A DNA stretch of 64,000 nt from a virus, in the IMG/VR virus record IMGVR_UViG_3300040781_000109, positions 1-64,000 of that record. One strand, written 5' to 3'. Shown here piece after piece: positions 29,346-37,659 of this stretch. The notes under the pieces were generated by a model that was not told the DNA's origin, made no database searches, and was given only the letters and a program-made list of their open reading frames with translations. The position numbers and the translations under genes were made by a program. The stretch's first letter is position 1, and every line of letters begins with the position of its first letter.

Positions 29346-29738
29346 TTACTTCCTATTTCGTTTTTTCCATTCTTCTTCGGATCCAGGCAATTGCCAGGCC
29401 CATATTGCCCCGGCTGCCATAAATAATGCAGCCCAGAAACAAGCCATTACATTATATGTCATAAACCACATCAATGCTAAACTACTTGACATCATTATAA
29501 TCATGCTATATTTTGCTTTCGTTGGGAATATTTTCTTTTCTTTAAAATTTGTAAGGAAAGGTCCAAAGTGTTTATGATTATATAGCCATGCATGCATCTT
29601 GTCACTACTTTTTGCGAAACAATATGCAGACCCAACTAAAGGAATACTAAAAGGAATACCTGGCATAACAACACCAATATATGCTAAACCTAGCAGAAAT
29701 ATTCCTGCTACGAACCATAACTTTTTACGTATATTCAT
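29346..29738 (-). CDS. DUF454 (YbaN-like) inner membrane protein
   Basis: 130 residues. K-x-L-W-x-V-A-G-I-F-L-L-G-L-A-Y-I-G-V-V-M-P-G-I-P and a second helical region (about 78-115) follow the YbaN/DUF454 pattern: two or three membrane segments around a KMHAWLYNH loop. Function unknown in bacteria; uncommon in phages. Overlaps the 2H phosphoesterase gene by 4 nt. Confidence 0.8.
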   Translation of the reverse strand: MNIRKKLWFVAGIFLLGLAYIGVVMPGIPFSIPLVGSAYCFAKSSDKMHAWLYNHKHFGPFLTNFKEKKIFPTKAKYSMIIMMSSSLALMWFMTYNVMACFWAALFMAAGAIWAWQLPGSEEEWKKRNRK

Positions 29739-30304
29739 TCTTTATCCGCCGACCAGTTTTCGTCAAGTTCTGTAAACACCTCTTGGCCAAATACTAACTC
29801 ACCAGTGTACGGTTCAACTTTTGATAGATCGATATCGGTTCCTTTATATGTAATTGTAACATGAGGAGTATAACCTTCATAATCCCAGCTTGCGCCGGCA
29901 TCCTTTATTTCTTGCCATCTTTTAGGCAGAAATGTAGATTTAAATTTAAGTACAACTGCGCCTTCATCACCGAGAGGTTCAACTAATCTCTTACCACCAG
30001 CGACTGTCATAATCTCAGTTTGTGGTTCTAATTTATCCCAATCAATCTTTTCTCTTGAAAATGCAATCGTCACGTGGAATTGATCTTCCTCAATAGTTTT
30101 CTTAAAACCTTGTTTAGCCGCCCAATCCATTAAAACTTCTGCGTTTTTTAATGGTCTGCTTACATATAGTGTTTTCATACTTTCCTTTTCGATCATTTTC
30201 ATTATAGTAATAGATGTGTTTACGAATACATCAGCATCTCTAAATTCGCCATAATTATACTCTTCACTATCTTTTAGTTTAAAATAATGTCTCATCAATA
30301 TCAA
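29735..30304 (-). CDS. Acb1-like anti-CBASS 2H phosphoesterase
   Basis: 189 residues. Two H-x-T motifs, H77-V-T79 and H148-V-T150, plus G-A-S-W-D before the second one, place it in the 2H family. The flanks (TLYVSRPL, KNAEVLMDWAAKQGF, GDEGAVVLKF) resemble phage Acb1, which destroys the cyclic nucleotides used by CBASS defence. The ATG at 30178 has an excellent AAGGA site and begins at MKTLYV, so the real protein may be 147 residues (T4 Acb1 has 152). The first 42 residues may be a separate small gene. Confidence 0.68.
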   Translation of the reverse strand: MILMRHYFKLKDSEEYNYGEFRDADVFVNTSITIMKMIEKESMKTLYVSRPLKNAEVLMDWAAKQGFKKTIEEDQFHVTIAFSREKIDWDKLEPQTEIMTVAGGKRLVEPLGDEGAVVLKFKSTFLPKRWQEIKDAGASWDYEGYTPHVTITYKGTDIDLSKVEPYTGELVFGQEVFTELDENWSADKE

Positions 30305-30357
30305 ATATTGTAAGACCTTTACCTCGGGTGTTTTTCTATGTTATAGATGACTTGAAA

Positions 30358-30504
30358 TTAATCATCGCCTAATCTCTCTTTTAGTATTTTTATTTCTTGT
30401 TCTAATTGTTCTATATATTCTTTTACTACAGATGAAATACATAAAGTCTGACAGCAAGAATTTATCTCGTTATCAGACTCTTCTTTTAGTATCGGTTTTT
30501 CCAT
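30358..30504 (-). CDS. 48-residue coiled-coil protein after nrdB
   Basis: Starts by TAATG overlap with the nrdB stop. Product MEKPILKEESDNE, two cysteines (SCCQTLC), then a coiled coil (EYIEQLEQEIKILKERLG). Translation is coupled to nrdB. Function unknown; a small partner of ribonucleotide reductase is possible but unproven. Confidence 0.6.
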   Translation of the reverse strand: MEKPILKEESDNEINSCCQTLCISSVVKEYIEQLEQEIKILKERLGDD

Positions 30505-31643
30505 TACAAAGATAGTTCCGATAATTTATCATCAGTCATATCTTGGTTTACTCCGCCAATAACATAGCTAGATATTTCTGTTTCTTGTGGAGCTACCTGC
30601 ACATTACCACCACCAATATATTTTTCAGTCCACGGTAATGGATTTGCTTGTTGAACCGTATAAGGAGATTGATAACCTAAAGTCCTCATACGCCTCGTAG
30701 CAATCCATTCAATATATTGCACTAAAATATTTTCGTTTAGACCCAAGATACTTCCATCTTTAAATAAATATTTTGCCCAATCTCGTTCCTGATCTACTGC
30801 TTCGATAAACATGTTAATAATGTCTTCTTTTGATTCTTCTGCGATTTTTGCAAAGTCAGTATCTTCCTTCACTAAAAGTTTAATTATTGTTTGTGATGCA
30901 GCTAAGTGCACATTTTCATCACGTGCAATGAACTTAATAATTTTAGAGTTACCTTCCATTTTCTTGTTTTCAGCAAATGCCCAAGAACATGCGAATGAAA
31001 CATAAAACCGAACACCTTCTAATACATTGATTGAATTGAGTGCATACCACAATTTCTTTTTTATTTCGTAAAGATTTACATTAACAAATGTTTCTTCTTG
31101 AGTTACTTTATTAAGAATTTTATATCGGCCTTCACCTAATAGCTGATACCATTTGCACGCTTCAATAAAATCGTCATAGTACTTTGATATACTGTTAGAA
31201 CAGTCAACTATTTCTTTTATATCCAGCATTGTGTCAAAAACTGCGCTAGGATTAGGGTAGATATTTCTTATAATATGAGTGTATGATCTTGAATGTATTG
31301 TCTCCATAAACGCCCAAGTTTGAACTAAAGGTTCTATTTCTGGTAATGAAGCGATAGGCATAAAGGTTTCAGTTGGACCTCTACCTTGTACACTATCTAA
31401 TAATATCTGTCTTTTCAAATTCGCAGTGAAGATGTGTTTTTCTCTATTAGAAAGTTTTGCAAAATCTGATTTATCTCTTGTGATATCTACTTCTTCTGGG
31501 CGCCAAAAAAATCCTAGCATGGTAGAAGTTAACCTTTCAAGGGATGGATACTTAACTTGGTCGTACCTGGCAATGTCAACTCCCTCACCAAAAAACATAT
31601 TTGATGAGAGATGAGATTCTGTCCTTTTTGTAAATACAGACAT
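30504..31643 (-). CDS. nrdB: Ribonucleotide reductase class Ia small subunit
   Basis: 379 residues. FMETIHSRSYTHII carries iron ligands and the radical tyrosine in the E. coli order (E-x-x-H-S-R-S-Y), and A-R-D-E-N-V-H-L-A gives the last pair. It makes the radical that NrdA uses. Follows the nrdA C-terminal piece by 14 nt. No intein in this subunit. Confidence 0.97.
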   Translation of the reverse strand: MSVFTKRTESHLSSNMFFGEGVDIARYDQVKYPSLERLTSTMLGFFWRPEEVDITRDKSDFAKLSNREKHIFTANLKRQILLDSVQGRGPTETFMPIASLPEIEPLVQTWAFMETIHSRSYTHIIRNIYPNPSAVFDTMLDIKEIVDCSNSISKYYDDFIEACKWYQLLGEGRYKILNKVTQEETFVNVNLYEIKKKLWYALNSINVLEGVRFYVSFACSWAFAENKKMEGNSKIIKFIARDENVHLAASQTIIKLLVKEDTDFAKIAEESKEDIINMFIEAVDQERDWAKYLFKDGSILGLNENILVQYIEWIATRRMRTLGYQSPYTVQQANPLPWTEKYIGGGNVQVAPQETEISSYVIGGVNQDMTDDKLSELSL

Positions 31644-31657
31644 TTATGTTCCTTACG

Positions 31658-32161
31658 TTAAATTTTGCAAGCACCGTCTGGGCAATCATCGTCGCCCGTA
31701 TCTATTTCACCGGCACCATCAAATGTGTTGTTATAATATAGTTGCTTCCCACCATGTTTATAAAATGTAACAATGTCCTTTATTAGACGTGACATTGGAA
31801 CTTTACCATCTGGAAATTTTGCAGGATTGTAGCTCGTATTTACAGAAATACCCTGGTCAATCCATTTTTGCAATACTGCACAAATCTCTAAATAACCAGT
31901 AGGATCTTCCTGGTCCCATAGTAAATCATATTTATTCTTTAACTTATGATAGCCAGGGACAACTTGAGCCATGACACCATCTTTACTTTGTTTGTAACTT
32001 ATAAACCCCCTAGGTGGTTCAATTCCATTCGTGCTATTGGAAATTTGAGCAGACGTGTTATGACTGATGCACCCGTTTGATAGTGCATACTGTTCAGTAT
32101 CTGTCGATATGTCCCAGGTATGTTCCTTTGTGATATTTCTTTTGATTTTATTGATTTTCAT
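31658..32161 (-). CDS. nrdA: Intein-C fragment plus C-terminal NrdA
   Basis: 167 residues. Residues 1-35 are the C-terminal half of a split intein (TWDIST ... GCISHN). N35 is the splice asparagine and T36 the first extein residue. From T36 the sequence is the E. coli-like NrdA C-terminus (TSAQISNSTNGIEPPRG, then SGKVPM-like and LYYNNT). It ends DCPDGACKI, keeping the two cysteines that reduce the active site. It must be joined to the 33339-34328 product to function. Confidence 0.93.
   Translation of the reverse strand: MKINKIKRNITKEHTWDISTDTEQYALSNGCISHNTSAQISNSTNGIEPPRGFISYKQSKDGVMAQVVPGYHKLKNKYDLLWDQEDPTGYLEICAVLQKWIDQGISVNTSYNPAKFPDGKVPMSRLIKDIVTFYKHGGKQLYYNNTFDGAGEIDTGDDDCPDGACKI
32057..32161 (-). 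mobile_element. Split intein 2, C-terminal half
   Basis: 35 residues ending N-T junction, with a beta-strand and HN ending but lacking the usual H-N-F in the F block (EQYALSNG instead). Partner N-half at 33342-33674. Confidence 0.88.
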
Positions 32162-33266
32162 TTAATTCCTCTATTGTTATAGAACATTTTGATTGTTTCT
32201 TTACGTTTTCCAACCACGGTATAAATTCCAAATTTGGTAAAGAACCTATTACTTCTGGTGGTACACTATTAATATATCCTGTAAGTATCGAATATTTGTG
32301 GTCTAATTGGTAGGCACCTTCAACTCCAGCCAAACCTCTTTTTTCAAAATTTTTGAGCTCGCATAATTCATTTTGATTTGTAAAGAACCAAACACTCTTA
32401 CGATATAATTCATAGTCTGACATATCTTCAAGAGGTATCCATCTACCATTCAATTCAAATGTATTTCTAATTTTAGATAATATTTCCTCAAATTTGTCAT
32501 CGCCTAATTTTATTCTGGTGAAGTAACCTTTAGAATCTTTTATTATATCATTAATTTCTAAAGATGTCAACCCGTCTTTTTCTAATTTTTGTCTATAAGA
32601 ATCGATTCCTATTTTTTTGTCATGTATTTTACGGATCTTTTTTCTTGCTGAATCAATATCCAAACCGCGGAGAGTGTAATATTCAATGTGAAGCGGGCTA
32701 TTCTGGTATTGATATTGATTGGCCATTTCTATTGATTCACACTCACTAAAACCGCGTTTTAAATAATAATGTTTTGAAAATTTGGATTTAATTTTATTTA
32801 GACTAGGGTCGTGACCTTTCTTTAAAGATTTACTATACCACATGTCGTATTTTTTCAATCCTTCTTCTTCACCGTATCTTTTGATAAAATTAGCTAAAGA
32901 TGTTGACTTATTATTTTTGTATTTTTCTATATAAATTTCCGCTTCGCTAAAAGTAATTCCTTCACGTCTGGAAATGTATTCTGGATCATATACATTCCTG
33001 CGTATTTTCTTTTTTACATTAACACCATAATGTTCTGCAATTTTATTACTATTTGATGTAATTGGGCGTGATAGAAATTTTTCTATCGTTACTTTATCAC
33101 CAAAGCGAGTGTAATGCTCAAAATACTTTCTGTAGTTTTTTATCTTTTTAGAAATTTCTCTAACATAACTAGGATCCAATTTAATTAGATCACAATATAT
33201 TTCTATTTCTTCATCAGTCGCATTTTTATATTGGAATATTTTTTTACCGAGTGATATCTTGTTCAT
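32148..33266 (-). CDS. HNH homing endonuclease inside nrdA (intein 2)
   Basis: 372 residues. The N-terminal two thirds are basic helical and seem DNA-recognising, with repeated R-x-G/S-x-x-E units (SRREGITFSEAE, KRGFSECES, LRGLDIDSAR). The C-terminus has YQLDHKYSI, N-S-V-P-P-E and N-L-E-F-I-P-W-x-E-N-V-K-K-Q-S-K-C, an HNH nuclease of the phage type. It is free-standing, between the two halves of the split intein, not fused to either. A hairpin plus late promoter precedes it. Confidence 0.87.
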   Translation of the reverse strand: MNKISLGKKIFQYKNATDEEIEIYCDLIKLDPSYVREISKKIKNYRKYFEHYTRFGDKVTIEKFLSRPITSNSNKIAEHYGVNVKKKIRRNVYDPEYISRREGITFSEAEIYIEKYKNNKSTSLANFIKRYGEEEGLKKYDMWYSKSLKKGHDPSLNKIKSKFSKHYYLKRGFSECESIEMANQYQYQNSPLHIEYYTLRGLDIDSARKKIRKIHDKKIGIDSYRQKLEKDGLTSLEINDIIKDSKGYFTRIKLGDDKFEEILSKIRNTFELNGRWIPLEDMSDYELYRKSVWFFTNQNELCELKNFEKRGLAGVEGAYQLDHKYSILTGYINSVPPEVIGSLPNLEFIPWLENVKKQSKCSITIEELNENQ

Positions 33267-33285
33267 ATTAATTTAACCTATATAG

Positions 33286-33329
33286 CTGTTATGCAATTAT
33301 TTATAAAAATATGTTATTTGGCATAACAG
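33286..33329 (-). promoter_or_regulatory. Hairpin with late promoter in its loop (endonuclease control)
   Basis: Perfect 9-bp inverted repeat CTGTTATGC/GCATAACAG (33286-33294 with 33321-33329). Its loop contains TATAAATA (33298-33305). Late transcripts starting just past TATAAATA would lack the 5' arm, while read-through transcripts from nrdA would form the hairpin close to the ribosome site. This is the logic known for T4 I-TevI. Confidence 0.72.
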
Positions 33330-33338
33330 ATAATACAG

Positions 33339-34328
33339 TTAGATTACAATCACATCGTCAGTTTCAAGTAAATTGTCTACAGTAACCCAAATTTCTTTAC
33401 CTTCTCTTATAACCTTCAATTGATGGTTACCTGTGAATTTATAAACATTACCATCTTCAAACTCAATCTCAGTTAATTCTTGGTAACCATTATAATAGCA
33501 TTCATACGCAGTAGACCCGTCGCCAAGTTTAACAGGTTTTCTAAATTCAAATCTTTGTCCTGGTATACCAGTTTCGTGCACTTTGTTGATATCTATATTA
33601 GAATTTAATGTAATAAATTCACCTAGCATGACACCACCATCTTCAGTTAAAATTTTATTATATAAAGATTGGCATTCAGCAGGCATAAGAGCCATCAAAG
33701 TACTGTTACGAATACCAGTTTCTTTTAATTGATTGCGTAACCCTTCCCAATCCATTCTTTCAATACGTTGAGTTAAATCGTCAACATCTTTCTTATATGT
33801 ATCAATTGGAAGAATACCATGACCGTATTTCGTTTCATGATTAAGAGGAATTTTACCTTTTTCGGCTGCAAGGTTTGCACTTGTCTTAATCAGATAATAA
33901 GACCATGCTTCCGCGTATTCATCAATTGTCGCTAATGCCTCAGAATCGTATTTAAGCCCGCGCTTTGCAAGAAAATAAGCAAGGTTGATTATACCAACCC
34001 CAAGTGGACGTCTATTCATTGTTGAATTTTCAGCAGCAAGAACAGGATACTTTTGATAATCCAGCAATTCGTCTAAAGCGCGAACAGCTAAGTCACAGTA
34101 CTTTTCAAATTCGGAAGGATCATTTATTAAACCCCAATTTATTGCTGAAAGCGTACATAAACTGATTTCGGAGTCGGGATCATTAATATCGCTTAATGGT
34201 TTAGTTGGCAAGTCAACTTCAGCACAGTTGTGTACTAATATATTATTTGCAAAGAAGTTATGTGTACCTTCAACTGTTATGTCAAATACATCTTCTCTGC
34301 GTGTTAATTTCGTAATTTTTATTCCCAT
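33339..34328 (-). CDS. nrdA: Intein-C1, middle NrdA, intein-N2
   Basis: 329 residues from ATG at 34328 (an in-frame ATG 21 nt earlier is less likely). Three parts, numbered from the earlier ATG: 8-41 intein-C of the first split intein (FDITVEGTHNFFANNILVHN), 42-225 NrdA, 226-336 intein-N of the second split intein. The extein starts at C42 (NLC-AE in the spliced protein, the thiyl-radical cysteine), contains the redox cysteine of ISLCTLSAIN and ends NSTLMALMPAE. Confidence 0.94.
   Translation of the reverse strand: MGIKITKLTRREDVFDITVEGTHNFFANNILVHNCAEVDLPTKPLSDINDPDSEISLCTLSAINWGLINDPSEFEKYCDLAVRALDELLDYQKYPVLAAENSTMNRRPLGVGIINLAYFLAKRGLKYDSEALATIDEYAEAWSYYLIKTSANLAAEKGKIPLNHETKYGHGILPIDTYKKDVDDLTQRIERMDWEGLRNQLKETGIRNSTLMALMPAECQSLYNKILTEDGGVMLGEFITLNSNIDINKVHETGIPGQRFEFRKPVKLGDGSTAYECYYNGYQELTEIEFEDGNVYKFTGNHQLKVIREGKEIWVTVDNLLETDDVIVI
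33342..33674 (-). mobile_element. Split intein 2, N-terminal half
   Basis: 111 residues starting at C226 (CQSLYNKIL) right after MPAE, with block B FTGNHQLKV. It ends at the TAG/TAA stop with no endonuclease domain. Confidence 0.9.
34227..34328 (-). mobile_element. Split intein 1, C-terminal half
   Basis: 34 residues with typical FDITVEGTHNF and NNILVHN blocks F and G, followed by C as extein +1. Confidence 0.93.
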
Positions 34329-35038
34329 GTAATTCGTCCTAGTTTCCACTCATTGTTTGGTGGAGTTAAAAATTGTTTATTAGTTTTAGTTTGATCATTA
34401 TAGTACCAATGTTTACCAGTACCAGCAGTAGACAAACTTTCCTTGTGTTCTTTTGTTTTAACATATCTTATTTCTTTAGGGTCAATATTATATTTTTCAC
34501 AATAAGATTCTTTTAGAGTTTTTCCACCAAATCGATTTTTTGAAAAGGACTTTGGTATTGAATGATTTTCATTACCCCAATCCATAAACTTTTTAATACC
34601 CATTTGATGACCGTATTCTAAATAATATTCTCTAGCAAGTTCAAGTATTTTATCATCGCTTATACCAGACCACCTACTATTATTTTCCATTGTACTCGTT
34701 TCAGATATTTTCTGAACCCAAGAATCGTATTTTTCATCAGGAACAACCCAACCACCATCTCCACCCTTTGTCATATTGTAACCTTCTTTAAAAGAATTAC
34801 ATTCTTCGATATAGCGAATTTCGTTAGTCTTTGCTTCTTCCCTTGTAAGATATTCACCAATTATTTTAGATTCAAAAACACCCAAACCATATTTGCGTAT
34901 TGCTTTATAAAAATGATTATCCATTCCGCCCATTGCATTTGTATAATGTTTGTGTAATCTTTCGCTAATAGTTTTTGACGTATATCCCACGTATTTTTTA
35001 CCGTTAATAGAATTAGTATGTTCGTATACAATAAACAT
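34319..35038 (-). CDS. GIY-YIG homing endonuclease inside nrdA (intein 1)
   Basis: 239 residues. N-terminal FIVYEHTNSINGKKYVGYTS (the GIY-YIG strands), then arginine in S-E-R-L-H-K-H and N-E-I-R-Y-I-E with the catalytic glutamate. The C-terminus would bind DNA. It lies between the halves of split intein 1 and overlaps the next piece by 10 nt. It has its own late promoter inside a hairpin. Confidence 0.88.
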   Translation of the reverse strand: MFIVYEHTNSINGKKYVGYTSKTISERLHKHYTNAMGGMDNHFYKAIRKYGLGVFESKIIGEYLTREEAKTNEIRYIEECNSFKEGYNMTKGGDGGWVVPDEKYDSWVQKISETSTMENNSRWSGISDDKILELAREYYLEYGHQMGIKKFMDWGNENHSIPKSFSKNRFGGKTLKESYCEKYNIDPKEIRYVKTKEHKESLSTAGTGKHWYYNDQTKTNKQFLTPPNNEWKLGRITWE

Positions 35039-35048
35039 TTAGTTGCCT

Positions 35049-35108
35049 CGTAAGTAGATTTATTTCGTTATAATTTTATTTATAATTTATGAAATTTCTC
35101 TACCTACG
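35049..35108 (-). promoter_or_regulatory. Hairpin with late promoter in its loop (endonuclease control)
   Basis: 10-bp inverted repeat with one G-U pair (35049-35058 with 35099-35108). TATAAATA (35077-35084) lies in the loop. The 3' arm runs into the GAGG ribosome site of the GIY-YIG gene, so long nrdA transcripts would hide the site and late transcripts would not. Confidence 0.75.
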
Positions 35109-35120
35109 AAACATAATTAA

Positions 35121-36752
35121 TTATTGTAACAAAAGTTCATCAGTCTCAACTAATTTACCTGCTTCAACATAACCACGATTTTTTGTGTATACTAAATGGC
35201 AAGGTGTACAAGTAATTTTATAACCACTCGCCTCATCTTCAATTTCAAGCAATTCACGATTTTGTCCAGTCATTTTACCATCGGTAACTGACTTATAAAC
35301 ATAAGTGTCACTGTCAATATCGTATGAACTAATCTTAACGTATTTTAGTCCTTTAACATATTCAATAACTTCTGTAATAGGAATTCCCCACATCGGAACA
35401 TCATCTACCATTATATCACACTTTGTGTCAGATGTCAAACAAAGGTTACTCATGCGAATTGGTGCAAGGTTAGGCAAAAAAGAACCATGGTCATTCGCAT
35501 GGTCAACGTTTTGCAAATAGATGCGGCCAGTGTCTTTACGTTCTGATATGTACTGAACAAATACATCCATTGCTTTCATTGTCTTTTTATCAATTGATTT
35601 ATCTTTTTCATACTTAACATAAAGCTTTGCAAATAACTCTTGGTCGGCATAAAACGCGTCATATAGGTCAGGAACATCATTAGGACAGAATAATGTAATA
35701 TCACCACCTGATAATAAACGTTCATACATTAGTTTATTGAATTGAAAACCATAATCCATTTGACGAACTCGACTTTCATCAGTACCTTTGTTATTCTTTA
35801 ATACGACAAGGTTTTCAAATTCTTTATGCCATATTGGGAAATACGTAGTTGCTGCGCCACCACGAACGCCACCCTGACTGCAACTCTTAACTGCCGATTG
35901 AAAATATTTTAAGAATGGTATTTGTCCAGTATGTATCGTTGAACCGTCGCCAATACTTGAACCAATCGCGCGAATGCGACCTGCTCCTATGCCAATACCT
36001 GCTTTCTTTGAAATATATTTAACGATAGCTGACGCAGTTGCATTAATTGAATCAAGACTATCACCGGATTCAATTAATACACAAGAACTAAACTGACGAA
36101 TAGATGTACGAACGCCGGCCATGATAGGTGTAGGTAAAGATATAAAAAACTGCGATGTTGCATCATAGAAATCTTTAACATATCGTATTCTTGTTTCTCG
36201 CGGGTATTCTGAAAACAATGTTGCCGCAACCATCATATAAAGAACCTGTGGTGTCTCATATGTAGTTTCAGTTTTGCGATTCTGTACTAAATATTTACCA
36301 CGCATTTGCTCCATTGCAACATAAGTAAATTCTGCATCACGATCATGTTTAATATAAGAATCTAACTTTTCTATTTCTTCTTGAGTATATTTTTCTAATA
36401 TCTGGTCATCATATACCCCAATCTGAACATTGAAATCTATAATCTGTGATAAAGACCACGGTTCATACTGGCCGTATACCTCTTTACGTAGTTTATAATT
36501 AATTAACCTTGCAGCAAGATATTGATAGTTTGGAGTACTTTCTAATATTAATTCAGCTGCGCTTTTTATCAATACTTCATGGATATCGTATGCTGGTATC
36601 CCATCATATAATTGTAGATTTGCTCTCAGTTCTACTTCTGATATAGAAACACCAGTAAGACCTTCGGCAGCCCATTCAAGTACTTTATGCACTTTTTCAA
36701 TATCAAAAGGCTCTTGATGCCCTGCCCGTTTCGTTACTTTTATTGTACTCAT
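35121..36752 (-). CDS. nrdA: N-terminal NrdA plus intein-N1
   Basis: 543 residues. 1-437 are NrdA: ATP-cone region (1-90), F-S-S-C-V-L-I-E-S-G-D-S-L with redox C224, G-I-G-I-G-A-G-R-I-R and T-G-R-I-Y-L-Q-N-V. 438-543 are intein-N (C438 LTSDTKC, then TCTPCHLVYT block B). The break falls exactly at the thiyl-radical cysteine that E. coli numbers C439, which is supplied by the next piece. Joined to the other two pieces the protein would have 753 residues (E. coli NrdA has 761). Confidence 0.95.
   Translation of the reverse strand: MSTIKVTKRAGHQEPFDIEKVHKVLEWAAEGLTGVSISEVELRANLQLYDGIPAYDIHEVLIKSAAELILESTPNYQYLAARLINYKLRKEVYGQYEPWSLSQIIDFNVQIGVYDDQILEKYTQEEIEKLDSYIKHDRDAEFTYVAMEQMRGKYLVQNRKTETTYETPQVLYMMVAATLFSEYPRETRIRYVKDFYDATSQFFISLPTPIMAGVRTSIRQFSSCVLIESGDSLDSINATASAIVKYISKKAGIGIGAGRIRAIGSSIGDGSTIHTGQIPFLKYFQSAVKSCSQGGVRGGAATTYFPIWHKEFENLVVLKNNKGTDESRVRQMDYGFQFNKLMYERLLSGGDITLFCPNDVPDLYDAFYADQELFAKLYVKYEKDKSIDKKTMKAMDVFVQYISERKDTGRIYLQNVDHANDHGSFLPNLAPIRMSNLCLTSDTKCDIMVDDVPMWGIPITEVIEYVKGLKYVKISSYDIDSDTYVYKSVTDGKMTGQNRELLEIEDEASGYKITCTPCHLVYTKNRGYVEAGKLVETDELLLQ
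35124..35441 (-). mobile_element. Split intein 1, N-terminal half
   Basis: 106 residues from C438 to the stop, with T-x-x-H block B (TPCH). No endonuclease fused. Confidence 0.93.
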
Positions 36753-36768
36753 TTATTCTCCAATTTGT

Positions 36769-37659
36769 TTATACCGCCATTGGTGCTTTTATTGCTGGAT
36801 GGCTATTATAATCTATTAACTTAAACATGTCAACTGTTTTATTGCTAAACCCTTTACTTAATCCAGTTTGCAAATCGAAGTTTTTGTCAATTTGTAATGT
36901 TGGTATGTCGTAAGGTACTCGTTTTAATTGCTCTTGTACTTGTTCAACATGATTACTATATATATGCGCATCACCTATTGAATAGACAAGTTCACCAACT
37001 TCAAATCCACATTCTCTTGCTAGGATATGAGTCAATAATGCATATCCTGCTATATTAAAAGGTGCTCCTAAAAATAGATCGTTAGATCTCATATTAAGTT
37101 TACAGCTTAGTTTATTATTCATAACATGAAATTGGCACACGAAGTGACACGGTGGTAATGCCATTTGGTCAATTTCACCAACGTTCCAGCTCGTTAATAT
37201 ATGTCTCCTAGAACGTGGATCATTTTTAAGATTCCAAATTAAGTCTTTAATTTGGTCATAATAATTGTTTGTTTCGCCATTATACCAATTACGCCATTGT
37301 GAGCCGTAAACTGGGCCTAATCCTTTTTCAAGTTCGTTATTTGCGTAACCAAGCTCTTTACCCTGTTTATCGGCGTTTTCTGTCCATATTGTTTTCTTAT
37401 TTGATAATAATGAACGTGGTTCACCATATAAAAGTTCAGCAAGTCTTCTTTCGTTTTGTGAACCTTCTAACATCCAAAGTAATTCACTTACAACAGATTT
37501 CCATGCTAATTTTTTAGTTGTAACTGCAGGGAATCCTTTACTTAAATCGAATCTTGTTTCATATCCGAATACACTAATTGTGCCAACACTAGTTCGGTCT
37601 TTTCTATAATCGCCATTGTGTAGCACGTATGCTAACATTTCTTTATATTGTCTATCCAT
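36769..37659 (-). CDS. thyA: Thymidylate synthase
   Basis: 296 residues. DRTSVGTISVFGYETRF, then L-P-P-C-H-F-V-C with the catalytic cysteine, NMRSNDLFLGAPFNIAGYALL and GDAHIYSNHVEQ. It makes dTMP from dUMP and methylene-tetrahydrofolate. Genes on both sides (nrdA and DHFR) act in the same pathway; DHFR ends 1 nt before it. Confidence 0.97.
   Translation of the reverse strand: MDRQYKEMLAYVLHNGDYRKDRTSVGTISVFGYETRFDLSKGFPAVTTKKLAWKSVVSELLWMLEGSQNERRLAELLYGEPRSLLSNKKTIWTENADKQGKELGYANNELEKGLGPVYGSQWRNWYNGETNNYYDQIKDLIWNLKNDPRSRRHILTSWNVGEIDQMALPPCHFVCQFHVMNNKLSCKLNMRSNDLFLGAPFNIAGYALLTHILARECGFEVGELVYSIGDAHIYSNHVEQVQEQLKRVPYDIPTLQIDKNFDLQTGLSKGFSNKTVDMFKLIDYNSHPAIKAPMAV

Noticed and set aside
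33339-36752. Group I intron in nrdA
   Set aside because: The breaks translate into intein blocks up to a stop codon with C, N-T/N-C junctions and no intron core sequence.
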